The translations under genes were made by a program, and so were the position numbers. From CAZYZQ01 sp964652075 (GTDB lineage: Bacteria; Bacillota; Clostridia; Oscillospirales; Oscillospiraceae): DNA of 26,394 nucleotides. The stretch spans positions 1 through 26,394 of the forward strand of contig CAZYZQ010000015.1 of assembly GCA_964652075.1 (NCBI GenBank), in the 5' to 3' direction. The notes below the pieces were generated by a model. It was not told where the DNA came from, did no database searches, and worked only from the letters and a program-made list of their open reading frames with translations. Of this stretch, positions 14,996-22,582 are shown in pieces (within the stretch, counting starts at the first letter, position 1; each line of letters opens with the position of its first letter).

Positions 14996-16246
14996 CTATT
15001 TGTTAAAGCTTCCGTCGTAGGTCGGTATATTGCTGAGATATCTCCCCTCCACCGCCGGGACGTAGTAGGCGCCGTAGGTGTTCAGGCCGTTCTCCTGTTT
15101 CATCTCGGGCAGCTCCACCAGAAAGCGGTAATAGGGGAGGAAATACGGCTCCGCCGAGCTGCCGCGGTAGCGCAGCTCCACCTTGACAATCGCTTCGCGC
15201 CCCGGCATCTCGCAGGGGACCGAGGTGGCGTAATCTCCCTGTGCCAGCAGCTCCTCCGCCTCCGCCGCCGTGATGATGGGGTAGTCTCCCACCTTCCGGG
15301 ACAGGTCCCGGCAGTTCAGCCAGATGAGCCAAAGCTCGCCTGCCTCGTTGCAGCAAAACTGCACATTTTTCAGATCCCGGGCCACGGTCTGTTCCGCGGC
15401 GCTCCCCGCGCCGTCGTAGAAGTAGAGGCTGTATCCCTGTTCCCCATAGATATTGTAGTCCCCGCCGGTGACATTGACCACCGGCTCGGCCATGTCCAGA
15501 AGCGAAGCGTACTCCTCCTTGAGATACGCGCCCACCGCCTCCATGTCCGCATAGCTGGAATTATGATAGGTGAAAGTCAGCGCTTCCGGAAGCGCGCGCG
15601 CGGGGGTGAATTCCACCTGCACGCGTCCATCGCCGTAGGCCCGGATCGTCGCGCCCTCCGCTTCTCCGACGGTCAGGCCCTCCCCGGACTCCGTAATTGT
15701 AAGCCCGGACAGCCCCAGCCGCCCGCCGGTCTCCTCCACCCTGTCCGCAGGCGCCGCATCGGCAGTGCCTGCCGGATTCGCGTTTTGGAATACCGGCAGC
15801 GTCTCCGGCACGGCCGCGCCCTCCCACGGATCGTTGTTCACAAGCTCTGACGGATCGTAGGCCAGATACCCCTCGAACCCGTAGCTGTCAAACGCCCCCG
15901 CGATGGTCAGGGTCGGCAGCTCCGGCGCGGCAGGCGTCTCCGGCACGGACTCCGGAGGCGTTTCAGCCTCTGTCTGCGTATCAGAGCCGGGAAGAGTCGC
16001 TTCCGCCCCGGGCGCTTCAAGCGCCGTCTGCGTGCCGGGGTCACGATGCGGCGCTTCCTCCGCCGGGAAAAGCCGTGGGAGCAGCCGGACGCCGCCGTAG
16101 ACCGCAACGGCCAGACAGGCGGCCGCGACGGCCCATCTGATCCGCCGCATTTTCTTTTGCCTGGTCGCGCGCCGCACGCCGTCTGTCTCCGCGAGGAAGC
16201 CGTCCTCTAAAAATTGCAGCGCATCGCTGATCTGTTCCGCCCTCAT
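14996..16246 (-). CDS. Single-pass membrane protein, probable anti-sigma factor of the adjacent ECF sigma
   Basis: 416-residue protein with a short cytoplasmic N terminus (residues 1-35, ending in basic QKKMRRIR), one transmembrane helix (about 37-58, WAVAAACLAVAVYGGVRLL), a long Pro/Glu/Thr-rich linker and an extracytoplasmic beta-rich domain from about 110 to the end. Its ATG overlaps the sigma stop as ATGA, so the two are translationally coupled. Architecture and coupling are those of a membrane anti-sigma factor. No zinc-binding anti-sigma (ZAS) Cys/His motif is visible in the N terminus. The sensed signal is unknown; the external domain is not recognised. Confidence 0.75.
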   Translation of the reverse strand: MRAEQISDALQFLEDGFLAETDGVRRATRQKKMRRIRWAVAAACLAVAVYGGVRLLPRLFPAEEAPHRDPGTQTALEAPGAEATLPGSDTQTEAETPPESVPETPAAPELPTLTIAGAFDSYGFEGYLAYDPSELVNNDPWEGAAVPETLPVFQNANPAGTADAAPADRVEETGGRLGLSGLTITESGEGLTVGEAEGATIRAYGDGRVQVEFTPARALPEALTFTYHNSSYADMEAVGAYLKEEYASLLDMAEPVVNVTGGDYNIYGEQGYSLYFYDGAGSAAEQTVARDLKNVQFCCNEAGELWLIWLNCRDLSRKVGDYPIITAAEAEELLAQGDYATSVPCEMPGREAIVKVELRYRGSSAEPYFLPYYRFLVELPEMKQENGLNTYGAYYVPAVEGRYLSNIPTYDGSFNK

Positions 16247-16803
16247 ACCTCAAACCCCTCCTGTCTCAGATAGGCCCGCAGCCCCTGCCGGGTGCGGTAC
16301 AGCAGGCTCTTCGCCTTGGCGTCGCTCATGCCGTAGTAGGCGGCAATCTCCTTGAGCGAGTCCGCGTAAAAGTAGCGCCCCACAAATGCATTTCTTGCCT
16401 GCGGGGAGAGTGTGCGCAGGTACGCGCCCACCGCCTCGCCCAACAGACGTAGGTCGCTTGCCTGCTGAGTGGTGTCACCGCCGGACACGCAGTCCTCCAG
16501 TTCGGACAGGGACAGCGCGTACTCCGAGCCGCCCCGCTTCTCCCGGCTCTTTGCCCGCCAGCGGTCGATGGACAGCTGGCGGGTGATCTTTGCCAGGAAC
16601 GCCGCCAGACTCTCCGGCCTGTGGGGCGGGATGGCGCCCCACGCCTTCCAGTAGGTGTCGTTGACGACCTCCTCGCCGTCCAGCCGGTCGGCAAGGAAGC
16701 CGCGGGCGATTTTCGCGAGGTACTTCCCGTATTTCTTCTGCGTCTCCCGGATGGCCAACTCGTCCCGCCGCCAGTAGAGCGCAACAATTTCGCAATCCCG
16801 CAC
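16243..16803 (-). CDS. ECF-type RNA polymerase sigma factor
   Basis: 186-residue sigma-70-family factor of the extracytoplasmic-function group. Region 2 (about residues 18-85) contains IARGFLADRLDGEEVVNDTYWKAW and ITRQLSIDRWRAKSREKRGG. Region 4 (about 120-180) contains LSPQARNAFVGRYFYADSLKEIAAYYGMSDAKAKSLLYRTR. Regions 1 and 3 are absent, as expected. The start is a GTG at 16803 with AGGGGA 8 nt upstream. It overlaps the downstream membrane protein by 4 nt, forming a sigma/anti-sigma pair. ECF operons are usually autoregulated; a clear ECF-type promoter was not identified upstream. Confidence 0.92.
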   Translation of the reverse strand: MRDCEIVALYWRRDELAIRETQKKYGKYLAKIARGFLADRLDGEEVVNDTYWKAWGAIPPHRPESLAAFLAKITRQLSIDRWRAKSREKRGGSEYALSLSELEDCVSGGDTTQQASDLRLLGEAVGAYLRTLSPQARNAFVGRYFYADSLKEIAAYYGMSDAKAKSLLYRTRQGLRAYLRQEGFEV

Positions 16804-16877
16804 GTCGATTTCCCCTTGCTTTCAGTCGCTTCACCTATCATGCCGACAAAAACGGGGGCAGGTTGCGCGAAACCGTC

Positions 16878-18242
16878 CTATTTTGCCGCTGCAATTTTTT
16901 TGATCCACTTCCCGGAGCGCATCCGTCCGATGCACAGGGCGGTTTTCAAGATCTGATCGATTTTCAGCATGAAAAACACCCAGAACGCCGGCCAGTGCCA
17001 GACCAGCCCGGAGAGCGCGCCCAGCGAGATGCTCGTACACCACAGAAAAATCACATCCGCCGCCATCAGGAACCTTGTGTCCCCGCCGCCGCGCAGCACG
17101 CCCTTCGTCAGGATGCTGTTCGCGGAGAGGAACACCGTGGTAATGGCAACCGCGTACATCAGTGAGATTGCCGTCTCTTTCGTCGCGTCGGTGATGCGAT
17201 AGATGGACACGATCGGCTCCGCGGCCAGCAGAATCAGCCCACACGCCAGCACGCCGACAAGGAAGCCGAGCGCAACAAACGTGGTGCCCTGCTCCTTCGC
17301 CTGCCTGATTGCTCCCCGCCCCAGCGTCCTACCGGTTATGATGCAGCTGACCTGGCCGATCGCCTGCGCGACGACGGTTGTCAGCTGCTGCACCACCGTG
17401 GTGATGGAAACCGCGGAAACAAAGCTGGTGCCGATATGCCCGACAATGACGCTGACCGCCGTATTGCCAAGCCCCATAATCGTGTCAGACACCAGAACCG
17501 GCAGGCAGATCCGCATATAGTCCGGCAGAAGATCCCGGCATTGCAGGCGCAGCAAATCGCGCAGCCGGAACGCAATCACGTTCTCCTTGTGGAAAAAATA
17601 TCCCATCACAATTGCAAACTCCAGAAAGCGCGCAATCAGGGTGGCCAACGCCGCGCCGGCCACGCCCATTTGGGGCATCCCGAGGTTCCCGAAAATCAGC
17701 GCCCAGTTCAGCAGCACGTTGACGGCAAACCCGATTGCGGCGGAGAGCAGCGGCAGGTTCCCCTTGCCGACGCTGCGCAGCGCAAGCGTGGTCGTCAGCG
17801 TCACGCCGGACAGGAAATAGGTGGGAAACAGGAGCCGGAAATACCAGACGCCCTCCCGTATCACAGCGGCGTCGTCCGTAAAGAGCCGCAGCAGCGCGGC
17901 CGGGAACGCCGCAGCCGCCGCGCAGAACGCCGCGCTGAGCGCCATGACAAACAGCAGCATGATCTTCACCGCTTTTTTCATGCTGCCCTGTTCCCCCATC
18001 CCCCAGTACCGGCTGATGAGAACCGACGCGCCCATCCCAATTCCCATGCAGCAGATATGATGCAGGTTTGTGATCTGATTCGCAAGGCTGACGCCGGACA
18101 TCTCAATTTCGCCCAGCCGCCCCAGCATGACGTTATCCGTCATGTTCACGCCGACGGTGATCAACTGCTGCAGGACGACCGGCAGCCCGATGATCAAAAT
18201 CTCCTTATAAAACGACCGTTCCCGTACAAACAGCTTTGCCAT
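16878..18242 (-). CDS. MATE-family efflux transporter 2
   Basis: 454-residue MATE antiporter with about 12 membrane segments. Family features include IIGLPVVLQQLITVGVNMTDNVMLG at the start, a Gly-Met-Gly loop in the first half, LALRSVGKGNLPL and the second-half LPVLVSDTIMGLGNTAVS. The start is the ATG at 18242 after GGGGGGA. It follows the hydroxyacid dehydrogenase by 29 nt on the same strand with no terminator between, so it is probably the last gene of that catabolic operon. It belongs to a different subgroup from the MATE protein at 11149. Export of an aglycone, phenol or overflow acid is inferred from context. Confidence 0.93.
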   Translation of the reverse strand: MAKLFVRERSFYKEILIIGLPVVLQQLITVGVNMTDNVMLGRLGEIEMSGVSLANQITNLHHICCMGIGMGASVLISRYWGMGEQGSMKKAVKIMLLFVMALSAAFCAAAAAFPAALLRLFTDDAAVIREGVWYFRLLFPTYFLSGVTLTTTLALRSVGKGNLPLLSAAIGFAVNVLLNWALIFGNLGMPQMGVAGAALATLIARFLEFAIVMGYFFHKENVIAFRLRDLLRLQCRDLLPDYMRICLPVLVSDTIMGLGNTAVSVIVGHIGTSFVSAVSITTVVQQLTTVVAQAIGQVSCIITGRTLGRGAIRQAKEQGTTFVALGFLVGVLACGLILLAAEPIVSIYRITDATKETAISLMYAVAITTVFLSANSILTKGVLRGGGDTRFLMAADVIFLWCTSISLGALSGLVWHWPAFWVFFMLKIDQILKTALCIGRMRSGKWIKKIAAAK

Positions 18243-18271
18243 CCAATCCCCCCCTTCAAAAGGTGCAGCAG

Positions 18272-19255
18272 CTAATCCAGCTTTGTTTCACAGGGCAGCC
18301 CGGACGCCATCCGGCAGATGCCGTCGATCCCGCAGAAGGCCATGCTCCTCACGGCAGCATCCGTATAGAACGCCATATGCTGCGTGATAACCACGTTGCG
18401 GAACTGGTGCAGATAGAACCAGTTCCGGTTCGCAAGAATATCCGTCCTGTGGTCTGAGTGGATAATCTGTTCATCGCCCTCCACCGTATCCATGCCGAGC
18501 GCGCCGATCTTTTCCGATTCAATCCCCTGAATCAGCGCCTCCGTATCCATCAGCTCTCCGCGCGCGCAGTTGATCAGGATCACGCCATCCTTCATTTTGC
18601 GGATTGCCTCCGCATCAATCATATGATAGGTGGAATCCAGCAGCGGCGTGTGCAGCGTAAGGACGTCGCTTTGCCGGAGTATCGTCTCAAAATCGCAATA
18701 TGCGGCAATTTGCGCGACCGCCGGATTCTCGTTCACGTCATACGCGAGCAGCCTGCACCCAAAGCCCGAGAGGTCCTGCGCTACCTGCTGGCCGATGCGC
18801 TCTGTCCCGATAATCCTGACCGTCAGATTTCGCAGCTCCTTTCCCTGCAGTCCCTGCAAGGAGAAATCATTCACCTGTCCGCGCCACAGCGCCTGCTTGT
18901 ACTGCCGCAGGCACATCAGCATCAGCATCACCGTGAACTCCGCGACGCCGTTCGGCGCATATCTCGCGTTGCAGACCTGTATGCCGCGGTTTCTGGCATA
19001 CGCAAGGTCAATATGGTTGTATCCAACCGTTCGCGTGGACAAAAACCGGACGCCCCGTTCGTACCACCGATCCAGAAGCTGCCCGTTCAGCTCTCCCATC
19101 CCAAGCGTCGACACGCCGTCACAGCCCCGCACAAGCTCTACATTTCCCGGCGCGGGTACCTCGCCCGAGAGGATCAGCTCCGCGCCCCAGCGCGCCGCCG
19201 CCTCCTCCAGATACTGCTTTTCGTCTTCCCGCACCTCAAACACCGCAATTTTCAT
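18272..19255 (-). CDS. D-isomer-specific 2-hydroxyacid dehydrogenase (D-lactate dehydrogenase/VanH-like)
   Basis: 327-residue NAD-dependent dehydrogenase reducing a 2-keto acid or oxidising a D-2-hydroxyacid. The expected catalytic triad is present: Arg232 (NCARGEL), Glu259 (DTVEGDE) and His293 (TQHMAF). STRTVGYNHIDL is the VanH/LdhD-type segment. The nucleotide-binding loop reads G150-T-E152-R-I-G155, so the second Gly of GxGxxG is Glu, which is odd for this family. The ATG at 19255 overlaps the FAH-family gene's stop as ATGA, so the two are coupled. In this operon it may handle a keto acid from sugar or ring fragments (inference). Cofactor binding should be checked. Confidence 0.9.
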   Translation of the reverse strand: MKIAVFEVREDEKQYLEEAAARWGAELILSGEVPAPGNVELVRGCDGVSTLGMGELNGQLLDRWYERGVRFLSTRTVGYNHIDLAYARNRGIQVCNARYAPNGVAEFTVMLMLMCLRQYKQALWRGQVNDFSLQGLQGKELRNLTVRIIGTERIGQQVAQDLSGFGCRLLAYDVNENPAVAQIAAYCDFETILRQSDVLTLHTPLLDSTYHMIDAEAIRKMKDGVILINCARGELMDTEALIQGIESEKIGALGMDTVEGDEQIIHSDHRTDILANRNWFYLHQFRNVVITQHMAFYTDAAVRSMAFCGIDGICRMASGLPCETKLD

Positions 19256-20288
19256 TCCGCCGCCGGCACCTCCTCGTCACACACCCGCATGACAAGCGGC
19301 GCGAGTCCCTCTGTCTCGACCGTGACCACATCGCCTGCCACCAGATGGCTGTTCACAAAAATCTCCGGGTGCCTGTCCTGAATCGCAAGGCCCGGCGCCA
19401 TGGCTCCCATAATGATGCCGTCCCCCCCTGCTTCATATGGTACAGCTGGGAAACGCGGCTGACGGCGCGGGCCACCGACCACACATATCCATCCGTCCTG
19501 CCATCCAGCATCTGCTCCGCATTGTAAAACGTCTGCTGAAGCAGATTGGCAACGTCCAGCGCCGTATCCAGATACGGCCCCATCGGGCAGAACGTTGCAA
19601 ACCGTTTTCCCGCGTGCTTTTCCTCCGTTGTGACGTTAAAATAGCGGTTGGCGGGAATGGCGTCGTAGGCATTCGTATAGCCGAGCACATAGTCGAGCGC
19701 TTCCTCCTCCGGCACCTGATAGCAGTCCCGTTTCAGGATCACGCCAAGCTCCCCGGAGCCCTTCAGGCCGCATTCGCGGAACGCTGCCGGCACAACCAGT
19801 TTCCCGCTCATGCCGGTCAGCGCCTCCGCCGGCTTTGTGAAGATGACGGGCTCCTCGTGCTGCTCCCGCCCGATCTTTTGCAGGAATTTGCTGTAATCAT
19901 GGTGATTTGCGCCCAGGCCGTAGATTGTCCCGCAGGCAACCGGCGCAAGCAGCTCCTCGTAACGGATCTCGCGGAAAAAGGCGCCGCGCCCGCACGCGCC
20001 GAATACATCGCCCTCCAGCCGATAGGCCCGCATCCCCTCCAGACAGATCGGGATCGCGCAGTTGTTCTCATCAAGAATTCTGGCAAGCTTGTTGGAATAA
20101 AGGCAGCTTCCATCCGGCGCAAGCGCCAGAATCGTAGCCTGCGGCGCATATGCCAGATTGACGATCTGCGGGATTCCCTGTTCGGTAAGGCGAAATGCGT
20201 ACACGCCCTCGCCCGTCCCCATAAATTGCAGCCGCGAGGGCGCCTCCAGCCGCTCGCCGACCGTGCCGACATACATCATCGTCTTCAT
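19252..20288 (-). pseudogene. Fumarylacetoacetate hydrolase (FAH)-family protein, frameshifted in a G tract
   Basis: FAH-superfamily C-C hydrolase, decarboxylase or lyase for diketo or ketodeoxy acids. Signatures include YGLGANHHDYSKF, EPVIFTKPAEALTG, GELGVILKR, LDYVLGYTNAYD and FCPMGPYLD. After LYHMKQGG the frame is lost at a run of seven C on the plus strand (19422-19428). The other frame continues with DGIIMGAMAPGLAIQ and ends in VTVETEGLAPLVMRV. One extra G would restore 345 residues ending in the ATGA overlap with the dehydrogenase, which shows the tail frame is the real one. The start is the ATG at 20288 with GGGAGAT upstream. The break may be a sequencing error, a recent mutation or phase variation. 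The product would otherwise be functional by sequence. Confidence 0.85.
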
Positions 20289-20308
20289 GATAACATCTCC
20301 CATGCTTG

Positions 20309-20345
20309 AAAAGCGACCGGAAACCGCAGTCCGGTTCCCGGTCGC
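20309..20345 (-). terminator. Intercistronic terminator-like hairpin (attenuator candidate)
   Basis: GCGACCGG (20313-20320) pairs perfectly with CCGGTCGC (20338-20345), and four more pairs follow an internal mismatch. On the minus strand the stem is followed by TTTT (20312-20309). It lies between the TIM-barrel stop and the FAH start, so it may lower downstream expression or mark a processing or stability site. Confidence 0.5.
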
Positions 20346-20354
20346 AGAACAGAA

Positions 20355-21185
20355 TCAGAGGTTTTTCAGGAACGCAAGATCCTCGCGCAGGCTGGTTTCC
20401 AGCTCCGGGGCATAGCTGTGGCGGCGCTCGACAATATACGCCTCCACGCCCGCCGCCTGTGCAAGCGGGTAAAACTTGCTCCAATCCAAAAGCCCCTTGC
20501 CGAGTGGGCAGTCCGCGTTGTTCTTTATGGTGCGAAACGCCTGTTCCTCCTCGCTCCAGATCGGGCGCCCGTTCTCGTCGCGACGGAACGTCGCGGGATC
20601 TCTCGGCGCTTCCGCGCCAATGACAAGATCGCTCTCGTTTGCGTGGATCAGCCGGATGCGCCCTTTATACTTCTGCATAAACGCCGGCACGTCAATACCC
20701 GCAGCGGCAGCCCAGCCGACGTCAAGCTGGAACAGCACAGACGCGGGCTCCGTGTACTCGATCAGCCACTCCAGCAGGTACTTGCCGTCATCGATGTTAA
20801 ACTCCGCGGTATGGTTGTGGTAGCCGAGCCAAAGCCCCTCCGCGCGCACCTGTTTGCCGATCCGGTTCGTTTCCTCCGCCAGCGCTCTGACCCCCTCGCG
20901 GTTCGTAAAATAGTGGCTTGCGACAATCACATACTTTGCGCCGACCGCCTTGAGCAGCGGCAGATCCCGCAAGACATGGTTCAGCGAGACGTGCGCGCTG
21001 AGCGCTGTCAGGCGGTTTTGCCGCAGGGCGGCCGCAAGCTGCGCCGCGTCCATCCCGCCGTAGTTGGAGCCGGCAAACTCCACGCCGGTATAGCCCATTT
21101 TGCCGCTCAGTTCGAGCTGCCCTTCAAAATCGAGCGTTGAGCCGGACATGCCGTATGTGGCCATTTGAATATATACTTGCTCCAT
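20355..21185 (-). CDS. Sugar phosphate isomerase/epimerase-like TIM barrel protein
   Basis: 276-residue xylose-isomerase-like TIM barrel. Motifs typical of the family are GYTGVEFAG near residue 35, LGYHNHTAEF mid-protein, LFQLDVGW, IRLIHANESD and AYIVERRHS; Asp, His and Glu in the last three are expected metal ligands. The start is the ATG at 21185 after GGAGG; a TTG farther upstream would swallow that site. It lies 15 nt after the Gfo/Idh gene, so the two are co-transcribed. Proteins of this type often work with Gfo/Idh dehydrogenases on keto sugars or inositols, which supports a keto-sugar isomerase role (inference). The family is secure; substrate unknown. Confidence 0.86.
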   Translation of the reverse strand: MEQVYIQMATYGMSGSTLDFEGQLELSGKMGYTGVEFAGSNYGGMDAAQLAAALRQNRLTALSAHVSLNHVLRDLPLLKAVGAKYVIVASHYFTNREGVRALAEETNRIGKQVRAEGLWLGYHNHTAEFNIDDGKYLLEWLIEYTEPASVLFQLDVGWAAAAGIDVPAFMQKYKGRIRLIHANESDLVIGAEAPRDPATFRRDENGRPIWSEEEQAFRTIKNNADCPLGKGLLDWSKFYPLAQAAGVEAYIVERRHSYAPELETSLREDLAFLKNL

Positions 21186-21200
21186 ATCCGCAGCCTCCAA

Positions 21201-22484
21201 TCAGGTGTCGAGTACGATTTCCTGGCCGGTGCCGGCGGCAACCGTTGTGGGAAGCATCTCCGGGCGCGGGCAGCGCGTGGTCATCTCATAGATTTTGCCG
21301 GTCTTGCAGGACTCCAGAATGCCGTGGATGCACTCGATCGAATGCAGGCCGATGTCGTAGTGCGCGCGCGGGCGGCGGCCGTTGCGCAGCGCGTAGCACA
21401 TATCGGCAAGGCCAAGGCCGCGGGCGGAGGCGTAATACCCGTGCAGCAGCGGCAGCTTCATTTCGCAGACCCATGCGCGCTCGCCGAGCTGCGCGGCAGG
21501 TGCGTTGTTGCTCTTTCCGTTCGGCACGACCGGCGCCATCGACGCGGTCCCCTTCGGCGGCAGCGCGCCGACCGGGATCACGGTCGGCGGGACATCGCTG
21601 CCCGGATTGCAGCCGGCGCGGCGCAGGATCAGATCGCCCGCAAAGTTGTTCGGGCAGCCGAGAACCAGCGTGCCCTCCGTGCCGACAACCTCAAAGTAGT
21701 CGGAGACGGCGCCGTCGGAGGTGATGTTGATCGTGCCGTGGCAGCCGCTCTCAAACTCCATCGCGCCCCAGATGGAGGTCGGCGTGTCGATCAGGAAGTC
21801 CTCCTTGTACTTCGGATGGCGCGGGTGGGTGTACTTGACCACCGGGTTCAGCGTGCCGCCGAAGCCCGTGACGCGCGTCATGGAGCCGAGCAGGTTGATC
21901 ATTGCGTGCAGGTAATACCCGCCCCAGTCAAACGGCAGGCCGCCGCCGCGGTGCAGCGGGAAGAAGAAATGGTCCGCGTCCAGATCAAAGAATTCCGAGC
22001 TCGGCAGATATGTCGAGGTGTGCTGGATATGCACGGAGACCGGCTTGCCGATGATGCCGGAGTCCAGATACCAGCGCGCGGACTGTGCCGATGCGCCGAG
22101 GAAGGTGTCCGGCGCGGTGGTGTAGAGCACGCCCTTCGCCTCTGCAAGCGCGGCAAGCTCCTTGCCCTCTTCAAAGCTGGTGGCCATCATTTTTTCGCAG
22201 TAGACATGCTTGCCGTGCTCGAGCGCGGCTTTGGTCACCTCGTAGTGCGACTCCGGCGTGGTCAGGTTGCAGACCACCTCGATCTCCGGGTCGTTGTAGA
22301 TCTCCTCGTTGGTCATCACCTTCAGGCCGTACTGCTCCGCCATCGCCTGCGCGCGCGCATCGATCAGATCCGCCACCGCGACGACATCACAGATGTGGAA
22401 CATATTCATCAGGTTCGGCAGATAGGTTCTTTTGCAGATGGTGCCGCAGCCGATAATCGCAACCTTTACTTTTTTCACTTGCAT
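21201..22484 (-). CDS. Gfo/Idh/MocA-family NAD(P)-dependent oxidoreductase
   Basis: 427-residue oxidoreductase. The N-terminal Rossmann domain (residues 1-130) has GCGTI (12-16) and the EK pair Glu97-Lys98 (CEKMMA, where CEKPLA is common). The C-terminal substrate domain includes GGLPFDWGGYYLHAMINLLG, the segment carrying the catalytic Asp/His. Enzymes of this family oxidise sugars at C3 to keto sugars and, as DgpA-type partners, prepare C-glycosides for cleavage. It heads a likely operon (isomerase, FAH-type hydrolase, dehydrogenase, MATE). GGAGG lies 12 nt upstream of the ATG at 22484, a little far. It is longer than many family members (about 350 residues). DgpA-like function is inferred from the DgpB/DgpC-like pair 7 kb away. 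Confidence 0.88.
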   Translation of the reverse strand: MQVKKVKVAIIGCGTICKRTYLPNLMNMFHICDVVAVADLIDARAQAMAEQYGLKVMTNEEIYNDPEIEVVCNLTTPESHYEVTKAALEHGKHVYCEKMMATSFEEGKELAALAEAKGVLYTTAPDTFLGASAQSARWYLDSGIIGKPVSVHIQHTSTYLPSSEFFDLDADHFFFPLHRGGGLPFDWGGYYLHAMINLLGSMTRVTGFGGTLNPVVKYTHPRHPKYKEDFLIDTPTSIWGAMEFESGCHGTINITSDGAVSDYFEVVGTEGTLVLGCPNNFAGDLILRRAGCNPGSDVPPTVIPVGALPPKGTASMAPVVPNGKSNNAPAAQLGERAWVCEMKLPLLHGYYASARGLGLADMCYALRNGRRPRAHYDIGLHSIECIHGILESCKTGKIYEMTTRCPRPEMLPTTVAAGTGQEIVLDT

Positions 22485-22519
22485 GGTTCATTACCTCCGT
22501 GTTTTATGTTTGTGCCTCC

Positions 22520-22525
22520 ATTATA
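22520..22525 (-). promoter_or_regulatory. -10 box of the Gfo/Idh operon
   Basis: Minus strand TATAAT (22525-22520) immediately after the terminator T-tract of the AraC gene. No good -35 is seen at the right distance (ATTTCC at 17 nt), suggesting activator dependence. The AraC regulator directly upstream is the obvious candidate. Confidence 0.55.
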
Positions 22526-22526
22526 G

Positions 22527-22565
22527 AAAAAACCGCAGGCCGGAAATTGTGATTTTCTGACCTGC
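22527..22565 (-). terminator. Terminator of the AraC regulator
   Basis: A 12-bp stem with two G-T type mismatches (22535-22546 with 22554-22565) is followed on the minus strand by GG and six T (22532-22527). It starts 18 bp after the AraC stop and overlaps the region where the next promoter's -35 should be. Confidence 0.75.
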
Positions 22566-22582
22566 AATAGCTCATATATGAT

